Source: an uncultured Bacteroidota bacterium
GTDB taxonomy: Bacteria; Bacteroidota; Bacteroidia; NS11-12g; UBA955
NCBI GenBank assembly: GCA_903953615.1
Contig: CAJBKH010000310.1
Span: forward strand, 1 to 11,804
DNA: 11,804 nt
Direction of reading: 5' to 3'
Shown: positions 1-6,495 of the stretch, piece after piece
How positions within the stretch are numbered: position 1 is the stretch's first letter
Layout of the letters: each line of letters starts with the position of its first letter
Notes under the pieces: generated by a model
What the model was told of the DNA's origin: nothing
Database searches by the model: none
What the model saw: the letters and a program-made list of their open reading frames with translations, nothing else
Translations under genes and position numbers: made by a program

Positions 1-1011
1 CATGGCAAAACCACTACTAGTTGTATGATTGCTCATTTATTGAATGAATGCGGCATTAATTTCACTGCGTTTCTTGGTGGTATCAGTACAAATTTTAACA
101 GCAACTATTGGCATAAAACCGATGGAAGGAATATTTTCGATCAAGCCATTACCGTTGTCGAAGCCGACGAATTCGACCGTTCTTTTTTAACACTCTCTCC
201 TAATATTGCGATTGTCACTTCGACCGATGCCGACCATCTAGACATTTATGGACAGGCCAATGAGGTTAAAAAATCGTTTCAAGCTTTTATCAATTGCATG
301 CAATTAGATGGCACGGCGCTCATAAGAGAAAAATTAGATTTAACCTTTCTGGGCGAAACCATTCACTATGGCAAAGCTCGAAAATCTGAAGCGCGGTACG
401 ACCATATTAACATTGAGCAATTCAAATTTAATTTTGAGTTTTCATACCGCAAAATCGAACTCAATATCGCCAATGGCATTCCAGGATTTCACAATGTAGA
501 AAATGCCACAGCCGCTTTAGCAGCATGTATTCGCATTGGTGTAAATGAATATGATTTAGGGAAAGCCATGGCTAATTTTAAGGGTGTAAAACGCAGATTC
601 GAATATGTGGTAAACACGCCTAATTATGTTGTGATAGATGATTATGCCCACCACCCTACTGAATTGACTGCAGCGATTAGTTCAATTAAAGAATTGTATC
701 CTGATAAAAAATTAACAGGTATTTTTCAACCCCATTTATTTTCACGTACGCGCGATTTCGCAGATAATTTCGCAACCGCATTAGAACTTTTAGATGAGTG
801 TTGGCTGATGGATATTTACCCTGCTCGCGAGCAACCAATTCCTGGCATTAGTTCAGAATTTTTGGCTTTAAAAATGACCTCCGATGTGAAACTCGTAAGT
901 AGCAATTGGATACTAAAATCCATTGCCGAACAAAAGCCTGAACTCCTTGTTATACTTGGCGCTGGCGACATAGACAAACTGGTAAAACCAATTCAAGCTT
1001 TGTATGCGTAA
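1..1011 (+). CDS. murC: UDP-N-acetylmuramate--L-alanine ligase MurC (5' truncated by window edge)
   Basis: MurC joins L-alanine to UDP-MurNAc using ATP, the first step of the peptidoglycan stem peptide, in the cytoplasm. The reading frame is open from base 1 and begins inside the ATP-binding P-loop (HGKTTTSC), so the ATG at 25 is internal and not the start. About 336 residues remain; full MurC proteins are about 450, so roughly the first quarter (the UDP-binding N-terminal domain) lies outside the window. Family motifs in order are VEADEFDRSF, the central-domain TDADHLDIYG, DDYAHHPTE and FQPHLFSRTRDF, with DIYPAREQPIPG in the C-terminal ligase domain. These separate MurC from MurD, E and F. 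The stop codon overlaps the ftsQ start by 8 nt, which suggests translational coupling. No frameshift is seen. Confidence 0.96.
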   Translation, partial: HGKTTTSCMIAHLLNECGINFTAFLGGISTNFNSNYWHKTDGRNIFDQAITVVEADEFDRSFLTLSPNIAIVTSTDADHLDIYGQANEVKKSFQAFINCMQLDGTALIREKLDLTFLGETIHYGKARKSEARYDHINIEQFKFNFEFSYRKIELNIANGIPGFHNVENATAALAACIRIGVNEYDLGKAMANFKGVKRRFEYVVNTPNYVVIDDYAHHPTELTAAISSIKELYPDKKLTGIFQPHLFSRTRDFADNFATALELLDECWLMDIYPAREQPIPGISSEFLALKMTSDVKLVSSNWILKSIAEQKPELLVILGAGDIDKLVKPIQALYA

Positions 1012-1828
1012 AATCGTTGCTTTTTTCAAAGAAAATAAAAAATGGAACATTGTTCTTTGGAGCTTTATTGGGCTGTTTTTAGTGGTATCGCTTTTCATCA
1101 TTAATGAAAAAGAAAACAGTTTAAGAATAAAAAAAATAAGCATTGCAATTTTACCTGAATCAGAACTAAGTTTTTTAGACAGCAATGCGATTATCGATGT
1201 GATAAAAGGCATTGAACCTGAAATGATAATAGTAGGCGCACGACTTGAAAACATAAAAATAGATGAGATGGAAGCCGACCTAGAAGCGAACCCATTTGTT
1301 GAAGAAGCAGACATTTCTGTGGATCTAGGTGGACGCATGCGCATAAAAGTGATGCAACGCAGTCCAGTGCTCCATGTATTTAACAACAAGGGTCAAAGCT
1401 ACTATGTATCAAAAAATGGATTTAAAATTCCACGCAATGAAGCCTATACTGCAAGGGTTATAGCAGCCAACGGAAACATAAGCGAAAGCCTTGCTGATAG
1501 TAGCTTTGCGAAGACCAAAGTACTCAATGATTTATACCGCATTGCTTTGTATTGTAGCAAGGATAAATTCTGGGATGCACAAATTGAACAATTGTATGTA
1601 GATAATTATAATGATATTTTGTTGATTCCTAAGGTAGGAAATCATACTATTGTATTCGGTTCTGCAGAAGGCTTAGAAGACAAATTTACTAGACTGAAAG
1701 CTTTTTATTTCAAAGGATTAAACAATATCGGTTGGAATAAATACAAATCAATCAATGTAAAGTATGATAACCAAATTGTCGCTGAAAAAAATGGGTTGTT
1801 TATAAACCCTGTGGATACCGCAAAATAA
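1004..1828 (+). CDS. ftsQ: Cell division protein FtsQ/DivIB
   Basis: A bitopic divisome protein that links early cytoplasmic division proteins to the periplasmic septal synthesis machinery. The 274-aa product has a short basic cytoplasmic tail (MRKIVAFFKENKK), one TM helix at about residues 15-34, and a periplasmic part. The part at about 40-115 fits a POTRA-type domain, and the following region, starting near QRSPVLHVF, fits the FtsQ beta domain. Primary sequence conservation in this family is low, so the call rests on topology, length, the PFVEEADI/QRSPV region and above all position between murC and ftsA, which is standard in dcw clusters. The ATG at 1004 overlaps the murC stop. A 32-nt gap separates it from ftsA. 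Confidence 0.92.
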   Translation: MRKIVAFFKENKKWNIVLWSFIGLFLVVSLFIINEKENSLRIKKISIAILPESELSFLDSNAIIDVIKGIEPEMIIVGARLENIKIDEMEADLEANPFVEEADISVDLGGRMRIKVMQRSPVLHVFNNKGQSYYVSKNGFKIPRNEAYTARVIAANGNISESLADSSFAKTKVLNDLYRIALYCSKDKFWDAQIEQLYVDNYNDILLIPKVGNHTIVFGSAEGLEDKFTRLKAFYFKGLNNIGWNKYKSINVKYDNQIVAEKNGLFINPVDTAK

Positions 1829-1860
1829 ATTAAAAAGTAAAAGTAATTTTCAAAAAAGAT

Positions 1861-3159
1861 ATGTCGAATAAATTAATTGTTGGTTTAGATATCGGAACTA
1901 CAAAAGTTTGTGCCATTGTAGGGCAAAGAAACGAAAATGGCAAAATCAACATTTTGGGTGTTGGCTCTGCACCTTCGCTTGGTGGTGTCATGAGAGGCGA
2001 AGTCACCAATATCTCAAAAACAGTTGATGCCATCAAAGAAGCCATTGCGAAAGCATCTAAAATATCGAATGTAGAAATCAATGCGGTGAACGTTGGCATT
2101 GCTGGCGAACACATCAAAAGTTTTCAGCAAACAGGTGTTAGAATCAGGGAAAATTCTGAATCAGAAATCACCAAAGAAGAGTTAGAAGAAATGAACCGCG
2201 AGCAATACAGAATTGCTGTTGAACCAGGTTCAAAAATATTACATGCATTGCCACAAGAGTATACCATCGATTCACGCTTTACAACCAAAGAACCAGAAGG
2301 TATGCCAGGTACAAAATTGGAATGCAAATACCACATTATCACTGGTCGCGTAAGTGCAGCTAAAACCATTGCCAAATGTGTTGAGAATGCAGGCTTACAG
2401 GCTAGCGATGTAATTGTTGAACCAATCGCGTCTGCCCATGCGGTATTGAGCGAAGAAGAATTACAAGCAGGTATTGCCATTTTAGACATTGGTGGTGGTA
2501 CAACTGACTTGGCTATTTTCTATGATGGGAAAATCAGACATACTGCAGTCATTCCATTTGGTGGCGAAATTATTACAGCAGATATAGCCGATGCATTTGG
2601 TATTTTGCCAAAGCAAGCCGAAATGATAAAAGTTAAATATGGCCACGCTTTAGTTGAAGGCACAAAAAGCAATGAGTTCATCAGTGTACCGGGTATCAAA
2701 GAAAGAAAAGCAAAAGAAATATTAGTTCGTAATTTGGCACATGTAATTCATGCACGTGTTAAGGAAATTATGGAAATGGTGAACGAAGAAATTGAAATTT
2801 CTGGCTACAAAAACAAATTGAATCTGGGAATTGTATTAACTGGTGGTGGCGCACAATTAAAAGACTTGTCGCACTTAGTGGAATACACTACACACTGTGA
2901 AGTTAAAATTGGCTTACCTGATCCACACTTAGGAAAAGGTTTAGTAGAAGAAGTAAGAAGTCCTATGTATGCGACGTGTATTGGTTTAGTATTGCAAGGT
3001 TTCGAAGGCCTCAAAGAACTTGAATCGGAAGACAAAAACAATAATATCAAAAAGGCTTCTAAATCAAAATCAAGTAGCGATGGTGGTATGCTCAGAGGCT
3101 TCTTAGGTAGTTTCAGAAAATGGATTGATGATGACCAATCCATGGATGATTTCAAATAA
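1861..3159 (+). CDS. ftsA: Cell division protein FtsA
   Basis: An actin-like ATPase that tethers FtsZ filaments to the inner membrane and recruits later divisome proteins. The 432-aa product shows the ATP-fold motifs in order: phosphate-1 LDIGTTK at 9-15, phosphate-2 DIGGGTTD at 209-216, and the adenosine motif LTGGGA at 326-331. The family-specific SHS2 (1C) domain lies between about 85 and 165. A low-complexity linker (about 388-408, rich in K, S, N and E) leads to a C-terminal amphipathic helix, MLRGFLGSFRKWIDD (410-424), which fits the membrane-targeting sequence of FtsA. It sits 37 nt before ftsZ. No internal promoter was recognised, so transcription with ftsQ and ftsZ is likely. Confidence 0.97.
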   Translation: MSNKLIVGLDIGTTKVCAIVGQRNENGKINILGVGSAPSLGGVMRGEVTNISKTVDAIKEAIAKASKISNVEINAVNVGIAGEHIKSFQQTGVRIRENSESEITKEELEEMNREQYRIAVEPGSKILHALPQEYTIDSRFTTKEPEGMPGTKLECKYHIITGRVSAAKTIAKCVENAGLQASDVIVEPIASAHAVLSEEELQAGIAILDIGGGTTDLAIFYDGKIRHTAVIPFGGEIITADIADAFGILPKQAEMIKVKYGHALVEGTKSNEFISVPGIKERKAKEILVRNLAHVIHARVKEIMEMVNEEIEISGYKNKLNLGIVLTGGGAQLKDLSHLVEYTTHCEVKIGLPDPHLGKGLVEEVRSPMYATCIGLVLQGFEGLKELESEDKNNNIKKASKSKSSSDGGMLRGFLGSFRKWIDDDQSMDDFK

Positions 3160-3196
3160 AAAACAGTTGTCGTAACCAAATAAAAATAAATTAAAA

Positions 3197-4537
3197 ATGA
3201 ATTATTTTAAAGTAGAATTACCCAAAGCACAATCTTCCATTATAAAAGTAATGGGTGTAGGTGGTGGCGGAAGCAACGCTGTAAACTATATGTTTCAAAG
3301 GGGTATCGTAGGTGTCGACTTTTTTCTTTGCAATACAGATGCTCAGCATTTAGAAAGAAGTCCGGTGCTTAATAAAATTCAATTGGGCAGCAATTTAACC
3401 GAAGGCTTAGGCGCTGGCGGTGATCCTGAATTTGGCAAAAGATGCGCCATGGAAAGCATCGATAAAATTGAAGATGCCCTGCGACATAACACTAAAATGT
3501 TATTTATAACAGCAGGCATGGGTGGGGGAACAGGTACAGGTGCAGCACCTATCATTGCACAAAAAGCAAGACAAATGGGCATTTTAACTGTAGGTATTGT
3601 AACCCGTCCATTTAAAAACGAAGGACCGCACAAAGCTGAAAAAGCGGATAAAGGAATAGAAGATTTAAAACCACATGTGGATGCGTTATTAGTGATTAGC
3701 AACGAACGTATTTTACAAATGTTCTCTAACCTACGTTACCGCGAAGCATTAAGTCAAGCGGATGATATTTTATTTACCGCATCAAAAGGCATTGCCGAAA
3801 TTATTACCGTAGAAGGATATATGAATGTCGATTTCAGAGATGTTAAAACAGCTTTAGAAAACAGCGGTCGCGCTATCATGGGCACAGGTATTGCAAGTGG
3901 CGACGATAGAGCCATCAATGCTGCTCAGAAAGCACTAGATTCACCTTTATTAGATGAAAATAGCATCGAAGGTTCAAAACATATTTTAGTAAACATTAGC
4001 TTTGGTAACGACGAGCCTTATACCAACGAAATTGATATCATTACAGGTTTCTTCCAACAACAGGCTGGTCAGAATGCCAACTTGAAATTTGGACTAACCT
4101 ACAACGATTCATTGGATAAAGAAATTGCGATTACGGTGGTTGCTACTGGTTTCGAAAACCATGAAATGGAGACAAAAGCAAAAGCCATGAATGAGAACAT
4201 TGGCATGTTAGAAATTAACTTAGACACACCTTCAAGTATTGTATTGCCTATTGAGGATATTAAACCAACTGAGTCGCCTGTTCAAGACGAACAATTATTG
4301 TTCTTAGAGTTAAACAAAATGCGCATCCAAAGAGAGACACCAAGTGCAGCAGTTGAAAACAAATTCAAGAACATTAACAACATGGAAATTCCTGCTTATT
4401 TAAGACACAATGTGGTTTTTGACGAAGCTGAGCAAGGCATAGAAATGTCAAAATTATTTCTTGAAGAGGAAAAAGAAAATAAAGCAGCGCGCTTTAAAGA
4501 TGGCGGCAATAAATATTTACATGACAATGTTGATTAG
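3197..4537 (+). CDS. ftsZ: Cell division protein FtsZ
   Basis: The tubulin-like GTPase that forms the cytokinetic ring. The 446-aa product has the nucleotide-binding GVGGGGSNAV at 20-29, the tubulin signature GGGTGTGAAP at 109-118, and the T7 synergy loop around NVDFRDVKT (210-218), whose acidic residues D212 and D215 complete the active site of the next subunit. The globular core ends near residue 320. A variable linker follows, then IPAYLRHNV (398-406), which resembles the conserved FtsA-binding peptide of E. coli FtsZ (IPAFLRKQ). Unlike in E. coli, this motif is not terminal: about 40 more residues follow, ending in LHDNVD, an arrangement I recall as usual in Bacteroidota. All key residues are present. 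A terminator lies 58 nt after the stop. Confidence 0.98.
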   Translation: MNYFKVELPKAQSSIIKVMGVGGGGSNAVNYMFQRGIVGVDFFLCNTDAQHLERSPVLNKIQLGSNLTEGLGAGGDPEFGKRCAMESIDKIEDALRHNTKMLFITAGMGGGTGTGAAPIIAQKARQMGILTVGIVTRPFKNEGPHKAEKADKGIEDLKPHVDALLVISNERILQMFSNLRYREALSQADDILFTASKGIAEIITVEGYMNVDFRDVKTALENSGRAIMGTGIASGDDRAINAAQKALDSPLLDENSIEGSKHILVNISFGNDEPYTNEIDIITGFFQQQAGQNANLKFGLTYNDSLDKEIAITVVATGFENHEMETKAKAMNENIGMLEINLDTPSSIVLPIEDIKPTESPVQDEQLLFLELNKMRIQRETPSAAVENKFKNINNMEIPAYLRHNVVFDEAEQGIEMSKLFLEEEKENKAARFKDGGNKYLHDNVD

Positions 4538-4546
4538 TCATTACAG

Positions 4547-4585
4547 ATAGTTCTATGAATTTACACAGCGTATAGATCTATGAAT
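4547..4585 (+). repeat. Tandem near-palindromic 14-bp direct repeat after ftsZ
   Basis: ATAGTTCTATGAAT (4547-4560) recurs as ATAGATCTATGAAT (4572-4585) with one mismatch and a 25-bp period. The first ten bases of the second copy form a perfect palindrome and those of the first copy a near-palindrome. The repeat lies between the ftsZ stop and the terminator. Its function is unknown, and it could be chance in AT-rich DNA. Confidence 0.4.
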
Positions 4586-4595
4586 AACATTTAGC

Positions 4596-4628
4596 AAAGA
4601 GTCCATCGCAAGGTGGACTCTTTTTTTT
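4596..4628 (+). terminator. Rho-independent terminator of the fts operon
   Basis: A 12-bp stem (4596-4607 with 4612-4623, one T-G wobble) closes on a GCAA tetraloop of the stable GNRA class (4608-4611). The 3' arm runs into eight T residues (4621-4628). The core arms are GAGTCCA and TGGACTC. It ends transcription from ftsZ just before the stop codon of the convergent gene at 4627. Read on the - strand only three T residues follow the stem, so it should be weaker in that direction. Confidence 0.93.
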
Positions 4629-5112
4629 ATAATTCAATGTTCAATTGTTGCGCCAACAGTTTGCGATAATCATATTGCAAATCTTCATGTAAACCATCGA
4701 TGGCCTTCTTTATTTTCTTTAGCTGCACCTCGTATAAATTCATCAGGGCGGTACTGCCATGATAATCTAATCCAAGGCCATTTAATTGGGTGCAAAAATG
4801 AATTAACAACTCTATACCCGTTTCAGGTTTCCCAGAATATTTAATATACTTTGTTACCAATCTTAAAATTTTTCTAATGCTCTTCTTCGCCAAATAAAAA
4901 TTACGGCTAGTGATTTCAGAAAACAACTCCTCTACTTCCGATTTGATACCGTCCTTATAAAGCTCTTCATCTATGCTTTCGAACAATAGATAATGTAGTA
5001 ATTCTTTGTTCTCTTTTTTATATTTGGCAAGCCGCGCACACAATTCAACCAATTGCTCCTGTGGCAATGATAGCAATTCTTTTTTTAATCCAGAAAGCGA
5101 AGTGGTTTGCAT
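4627..5112 (-). CDS. Conserved hypothetical helical protein
   Basis: A 161-aa soluble protein with no signal peptide, no TM segment and no catalytic motif that I recognise. It is Leu-, Lys- and Glu-rich and predicted mostly helical. The N-terminal part (LKKELLSLPQEQLVELCARLAKY, split here as LKKELLSLPQEQ and LVELCARLAKY) is followed by NKELLHYLLFE, an AKKSIRKILRLVTKYIKYS block (74-92) and a C-terminal HEDLQYDYRK (142-151). The pattern resembles uncharacterised Bacteroidota proteins I remember, possibly near DUF6155, but I cannot confirm the family. The ATG at 5112 is 18 nt from a good -7 promoter element. It converges on ftsZ and shares no obvious functional link with it. It is a real gene by length, composition and its promoter, but no function is proposed. 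Confidence 0.8.
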   Translation of the reverse strand: MQTTSLSGLKKELLSLPQEQLVELCARLAKYKKENKELLHYLLFESIDEELYKDGIKSEVEELFSEITSRNFYLAKKSIRKILRLVTKYIKYSGKPETGIELLIHFCTQLNGLGLDYHGSTALMNLYEVQLKKIKKAIDGLHEDLQYDYRKLLAQQLNIEL

Positions 5113-5130
5113 AAAAATCTAAGTGCGCTG

Positions 5131-5138
5131 CAAACATA
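5131..5138 (-). promoter_or_regulatory. Probable -7 promoter element of the 161-aa hypothetical gene
   Basis: Read on the - strand the bases are TATGTTTG, an exact match to the Bacteroidota -7 consensus TAnnTTTG. Transcription would start near 5124, about 12 nt before the ATG. No TTG is found at the right distance for a -33 element, so the assignment rests on the -7 box and its position. Confidence 0.5.
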
Positions 5139-5232
5139 GTACATTTATAGAAAGCGTAGCTAAACAAAAACCTCAGTTAATCTGCGGTTCGTTTGTGATT
5201 TTAAGCGCTTTAGATCCAAAGTACCCAACAGA

Positions 5233-5304
5233 GCTGGACCGAGAAGGCTAATAGATGGCCCGTGTTTTCATTTGGGCCCGCCTTCTCAAAGTCCAACATA
5301 CAGC
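5233..5304 (+). ncRNA. Candidate structured RNA (compound hairpin), unassigned
   Basis: Three nested stems share one axis: TGGAC (5235-5239) with GTCCA (5291-5295); a perfect 8-bp stem GAGAAGGC (5241-5248) with GCCTTCTC (5280-5287); and GGCCC (5257-5261) with GGGCC (5274-5278), capped by a 12-nt loop. The segment is GC-rich against AT-rich surroundings, as expected of a folded RNA. I match it to no known RNA family: it lacks tRNA, SRP RNA and RNase P signatures. No consensus promoter was found just upstream on either strand, and the strand is assumed. A DNA-level role (binding site or recombination remnant) remains possible. Confidence 0.35.
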
Positions 5305-5340
5305 ATTACAAAGGACGTGTACTTTTTTGACTTAAAAAAG

Positions 5341-5375
5341 CGTAGAATTACGCAAAATTTTTACGTAATTCTACG
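5341..5375. repeat. Perfect 12-bp inverted repeat, possible operator
   Basis: CGTAGAATTACG (5341-5352) and its exact reverse complement CGTAATTCTACG (5364-5375) flank an 11-nt AT spacer. The tetramer CGTA or its complement TACG recurs at 5341, 5349, 5362/5364, 5372/5374 and, as TACGC, at 5376-5380, so the site holds repeated half-sites. It is centred about 130 bp before the likely transcription start of the cassette that encodes a LuxR-type regulator, which makes an autoregulatory operator plausible. Read on the - strand it is followed by CTTTTTTAAG and would resemble a terminator. Confidence 0.6.
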
Positions 5376-5451
5376 TACGCAAAAGTAGACACTTTTTACA
5401 TTTAACTGACCTTTAACAATTTAACAAAACAGTGGAAGGCCAAAAAATAAA

Positions 5452-5481
5452 TTGACCACGCTTTTAATATTCTTATTTTTG
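5452..5481 (+). promoter_or_regulatory. Bacteroidota-type promoter of the sensory cassette
   Basis: A -33 TTG (5452-5454) and a -7 TATTTTTG (5474-5481) are separated by exactly 19 bp. This fits the Bacteroidota primary sigma factor consensus TTG-N19-TAnnTTTG. The start would be near 5488, leaving a leader of about 14 nt before the ATG at 5502. The GAGGAA at 5481-5486 is too far from the ATG, and probably too early, to be a ribosome binding site. Confidence 0.85.
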
Positions 5482-5501
5482 AGGAATCTAATAAATAAAA
5501 T

Positions 5502-5822
5502 ATGCCAAACACTAACATTACACCAAACACTGGAGGACCAATTTCACTTCCTCAAGCCATTCAGTGGACCACAAATTTCAGAAACACAAATACTAGTGCA
5601 GTAAAAGCCCATTTCTTTGGAGAGGTCATTATTAATCAAATTTTAAGTCAACCAGGCTGCATAGGCTTGCGTCTTTACAATGCGATAGATGACAACAACC
5701 AACCACAAATATTACTAGTTGGCGTAGATGCCAATGGCGATGATATGACGAATGATACTATTGCGGATTTGAGCCTTCCATGTCCAAACCATTGTCCATC
5801 CAATAGTGTTTTATCAATGTAA
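5502..5822 (+). CDS. Small cytosolic protein with C-terminal Cys motif, first gene of the sensory cassette
   Basis: A 106-aa protein with no signal peptide or TM segment, so it is probably cytosolic. It has an N-terminal Asn/Thr-rich stretch, then an ordered core: LPQAIQWTTNFRN (16-28), AHFFGEVIINQIL (36-48), a PGCIGLRLYNAID segment (51-63) and ILLVGVDANGDD (70-81). It closes with CPNHCPSNSVL (94-104). Cysteines are at 53, 94 and 98; the CxxxC pair could bind a metal or be redox active, but this is inference. I recall similar unannotated small proteins (GCVGIR, VDANGND, PCPxxC) in several Bacteroidota, with no known function. It lies 31 nt before the 7-TM gene under the same promoter, so it may be a signal partner or output of that system. 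Confidence 0.85.
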   Translation: MPNTNITPNTGGPISLPQAIQWTTNFRNTNTSAVKAHFFGEVIINQILSQPGCIGLRLYNAIDDNNQPQILLVGVDANGDDMTNDTIADLSLPCPNHCPSNSVLSM

Positions 5823-5853
5823 TATTTACTTGATAAATCGTTAAAACAATCTA

Positions 5854-6495
5854 ATGGATTTAGTAAGTTTCTATAATATTTTTGTAATAATCTCAGCAGC
5901 TTCCATATTACTACCTAATATGGGCGGACTCATAGTATTTAAAAGATTAGATATTGAAGGAAAAAAAATATTAGCTTTTTTTGCAATCTTCATTATTGTT
6001 GAATTTGTAATTACTTGGCTAGGCTTTCACAAAATCAATAATATGCCAATGTTTAGCATATTCGAATTACTTGAATATGGATTTTTTGCCTATTTATTTT
6101 ACACTAATATTAAAGAGCTGCGCTGGAAAAAATTCATAAAATACGCAAGTTTTTTTTATTTTACCTTTGCTATTTTTGTCCTACTTTTTATTCGATCTAT
6201 CTATGAATTTAATTCTGAGACACGCGTTGTAGAGTCCTTACTTCTCGTTTTATTTTCGCTTCTTTATTTCAATGAACTATCTAAAGCACTCCAAACTGAG
6301 CAAATTAGCATTAAAAAAATACCAATGTTTTGGATGAGCATTGGTATTTTGTTTTATTTCATGAGCAACTTTTTTCTATTTTTATTTTACAATGAAATCA
6401 GTAAAATAACTCCAACCTTATGGGCTATTCATTCTGTTGTTAATACAGCTGCCAACTTTCTATTTATGATATCCTTTTTATGCAGACAGAAGTAA
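5854..6495 (+). CDS. Seven-TM membrane protein, putative sensor partner of the kinase
   Basis: A 213-aa integral membrane protein with about seven hydrophobic helices, at roughly 5-28, 37-58, 65-86, 94-115, 126-146, 156-179 and 187-209. Loops are short and there is no large soluble domain, so any ligand would bind within or near the membrane. Charged or polar residues inside or at the edge of helices (E71, E74, E127, N196) are candidates for function. I recognise no named transporter or receptor family. Its last 16 nt overlap the start of the histidine kinase gene, and that kinase has only one TM helix and no sensory domain, so a role as a separately encoded sensory module is a reasonable inference. 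The stop codon follows a short basic C-terminal tail (CRQK). Confidence 0.82.
   Translation: MDLVSFYNIFVIISAASILLPNMGGLIVFKRLDIEGKKILAFFAIFIIVEFVITWLGFHKINNMPMFSIFELLEYGFFAYLFYTNIKELRWKKFIKYASFFYFTFAIFVLLFIRSIYEFNSETRVVESLLLVLFSLLYFNELSKALQTEQISIKKIPMFWMSIGILFYFMSNFFLFLFYNEISKITPTLWAIHSVVNTAANFLFMISFLCRQK

Larger units (their letters stand above)
5113..5501. other. 389-bp gene-free, hairpin-rich intergenic region
   Basis: No convincing coding sequence is visible on either strand. The gap holds a promoter for each flanking gene and several inverted repeats: a weak imperfect hairpin (5162-5194), a compound hairpin (5233-5304), CTTTTTT/AAAAAAG (5322-5340), a perfect 12-bp inverted repeat (5341-5375) and a small AAAAGT/ACTTTT hairpin (5381-5396). 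The density of paired segments is much greater than in the other gaps of the window. It may hold a small RNA, an operator, or both. Confidence 0.7.

Noticed and set aside
913..1389. A 158-aa reading frame on the - strand across the murC/ftsQ junction
   Set aside because: It is antisense to two well-supported genes, and its translation is rich in Ser, Ile and Phe without any domain pattern. The other long antisense frames over ftsA, ftsZ, fabG, tatC and the kinases were dropped for the same reason.
5162..5230. tRNA-like GGTTCG sequence in the gap
   Set aside because: There is no matching T stem, anticodon arm or acceptor stem, so a tRNA or tRNA remnant is not supported.
5223..5297. Integron attC-like site: ACCCAAC (5223-5229) and GTCCAAC (5291-5297) both fit RYYYAAC around a folded segment
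   Set aside because: An attC site needs an RYYYAAC box at one end and a complementary GTTRRRY box at the other. Here both boxes have the same orientation and no GTTRRRY was found, and there is no cassette or integrase.
5380..5387. A - strand -7 element (TACTTTTG) within the gap
   Set aside because: It lacks a -33 element at a workable distance, and a transcript from it would run at once into the inverted repeat with its T-rich tail. The match is probably chance in AT-rich DNA.
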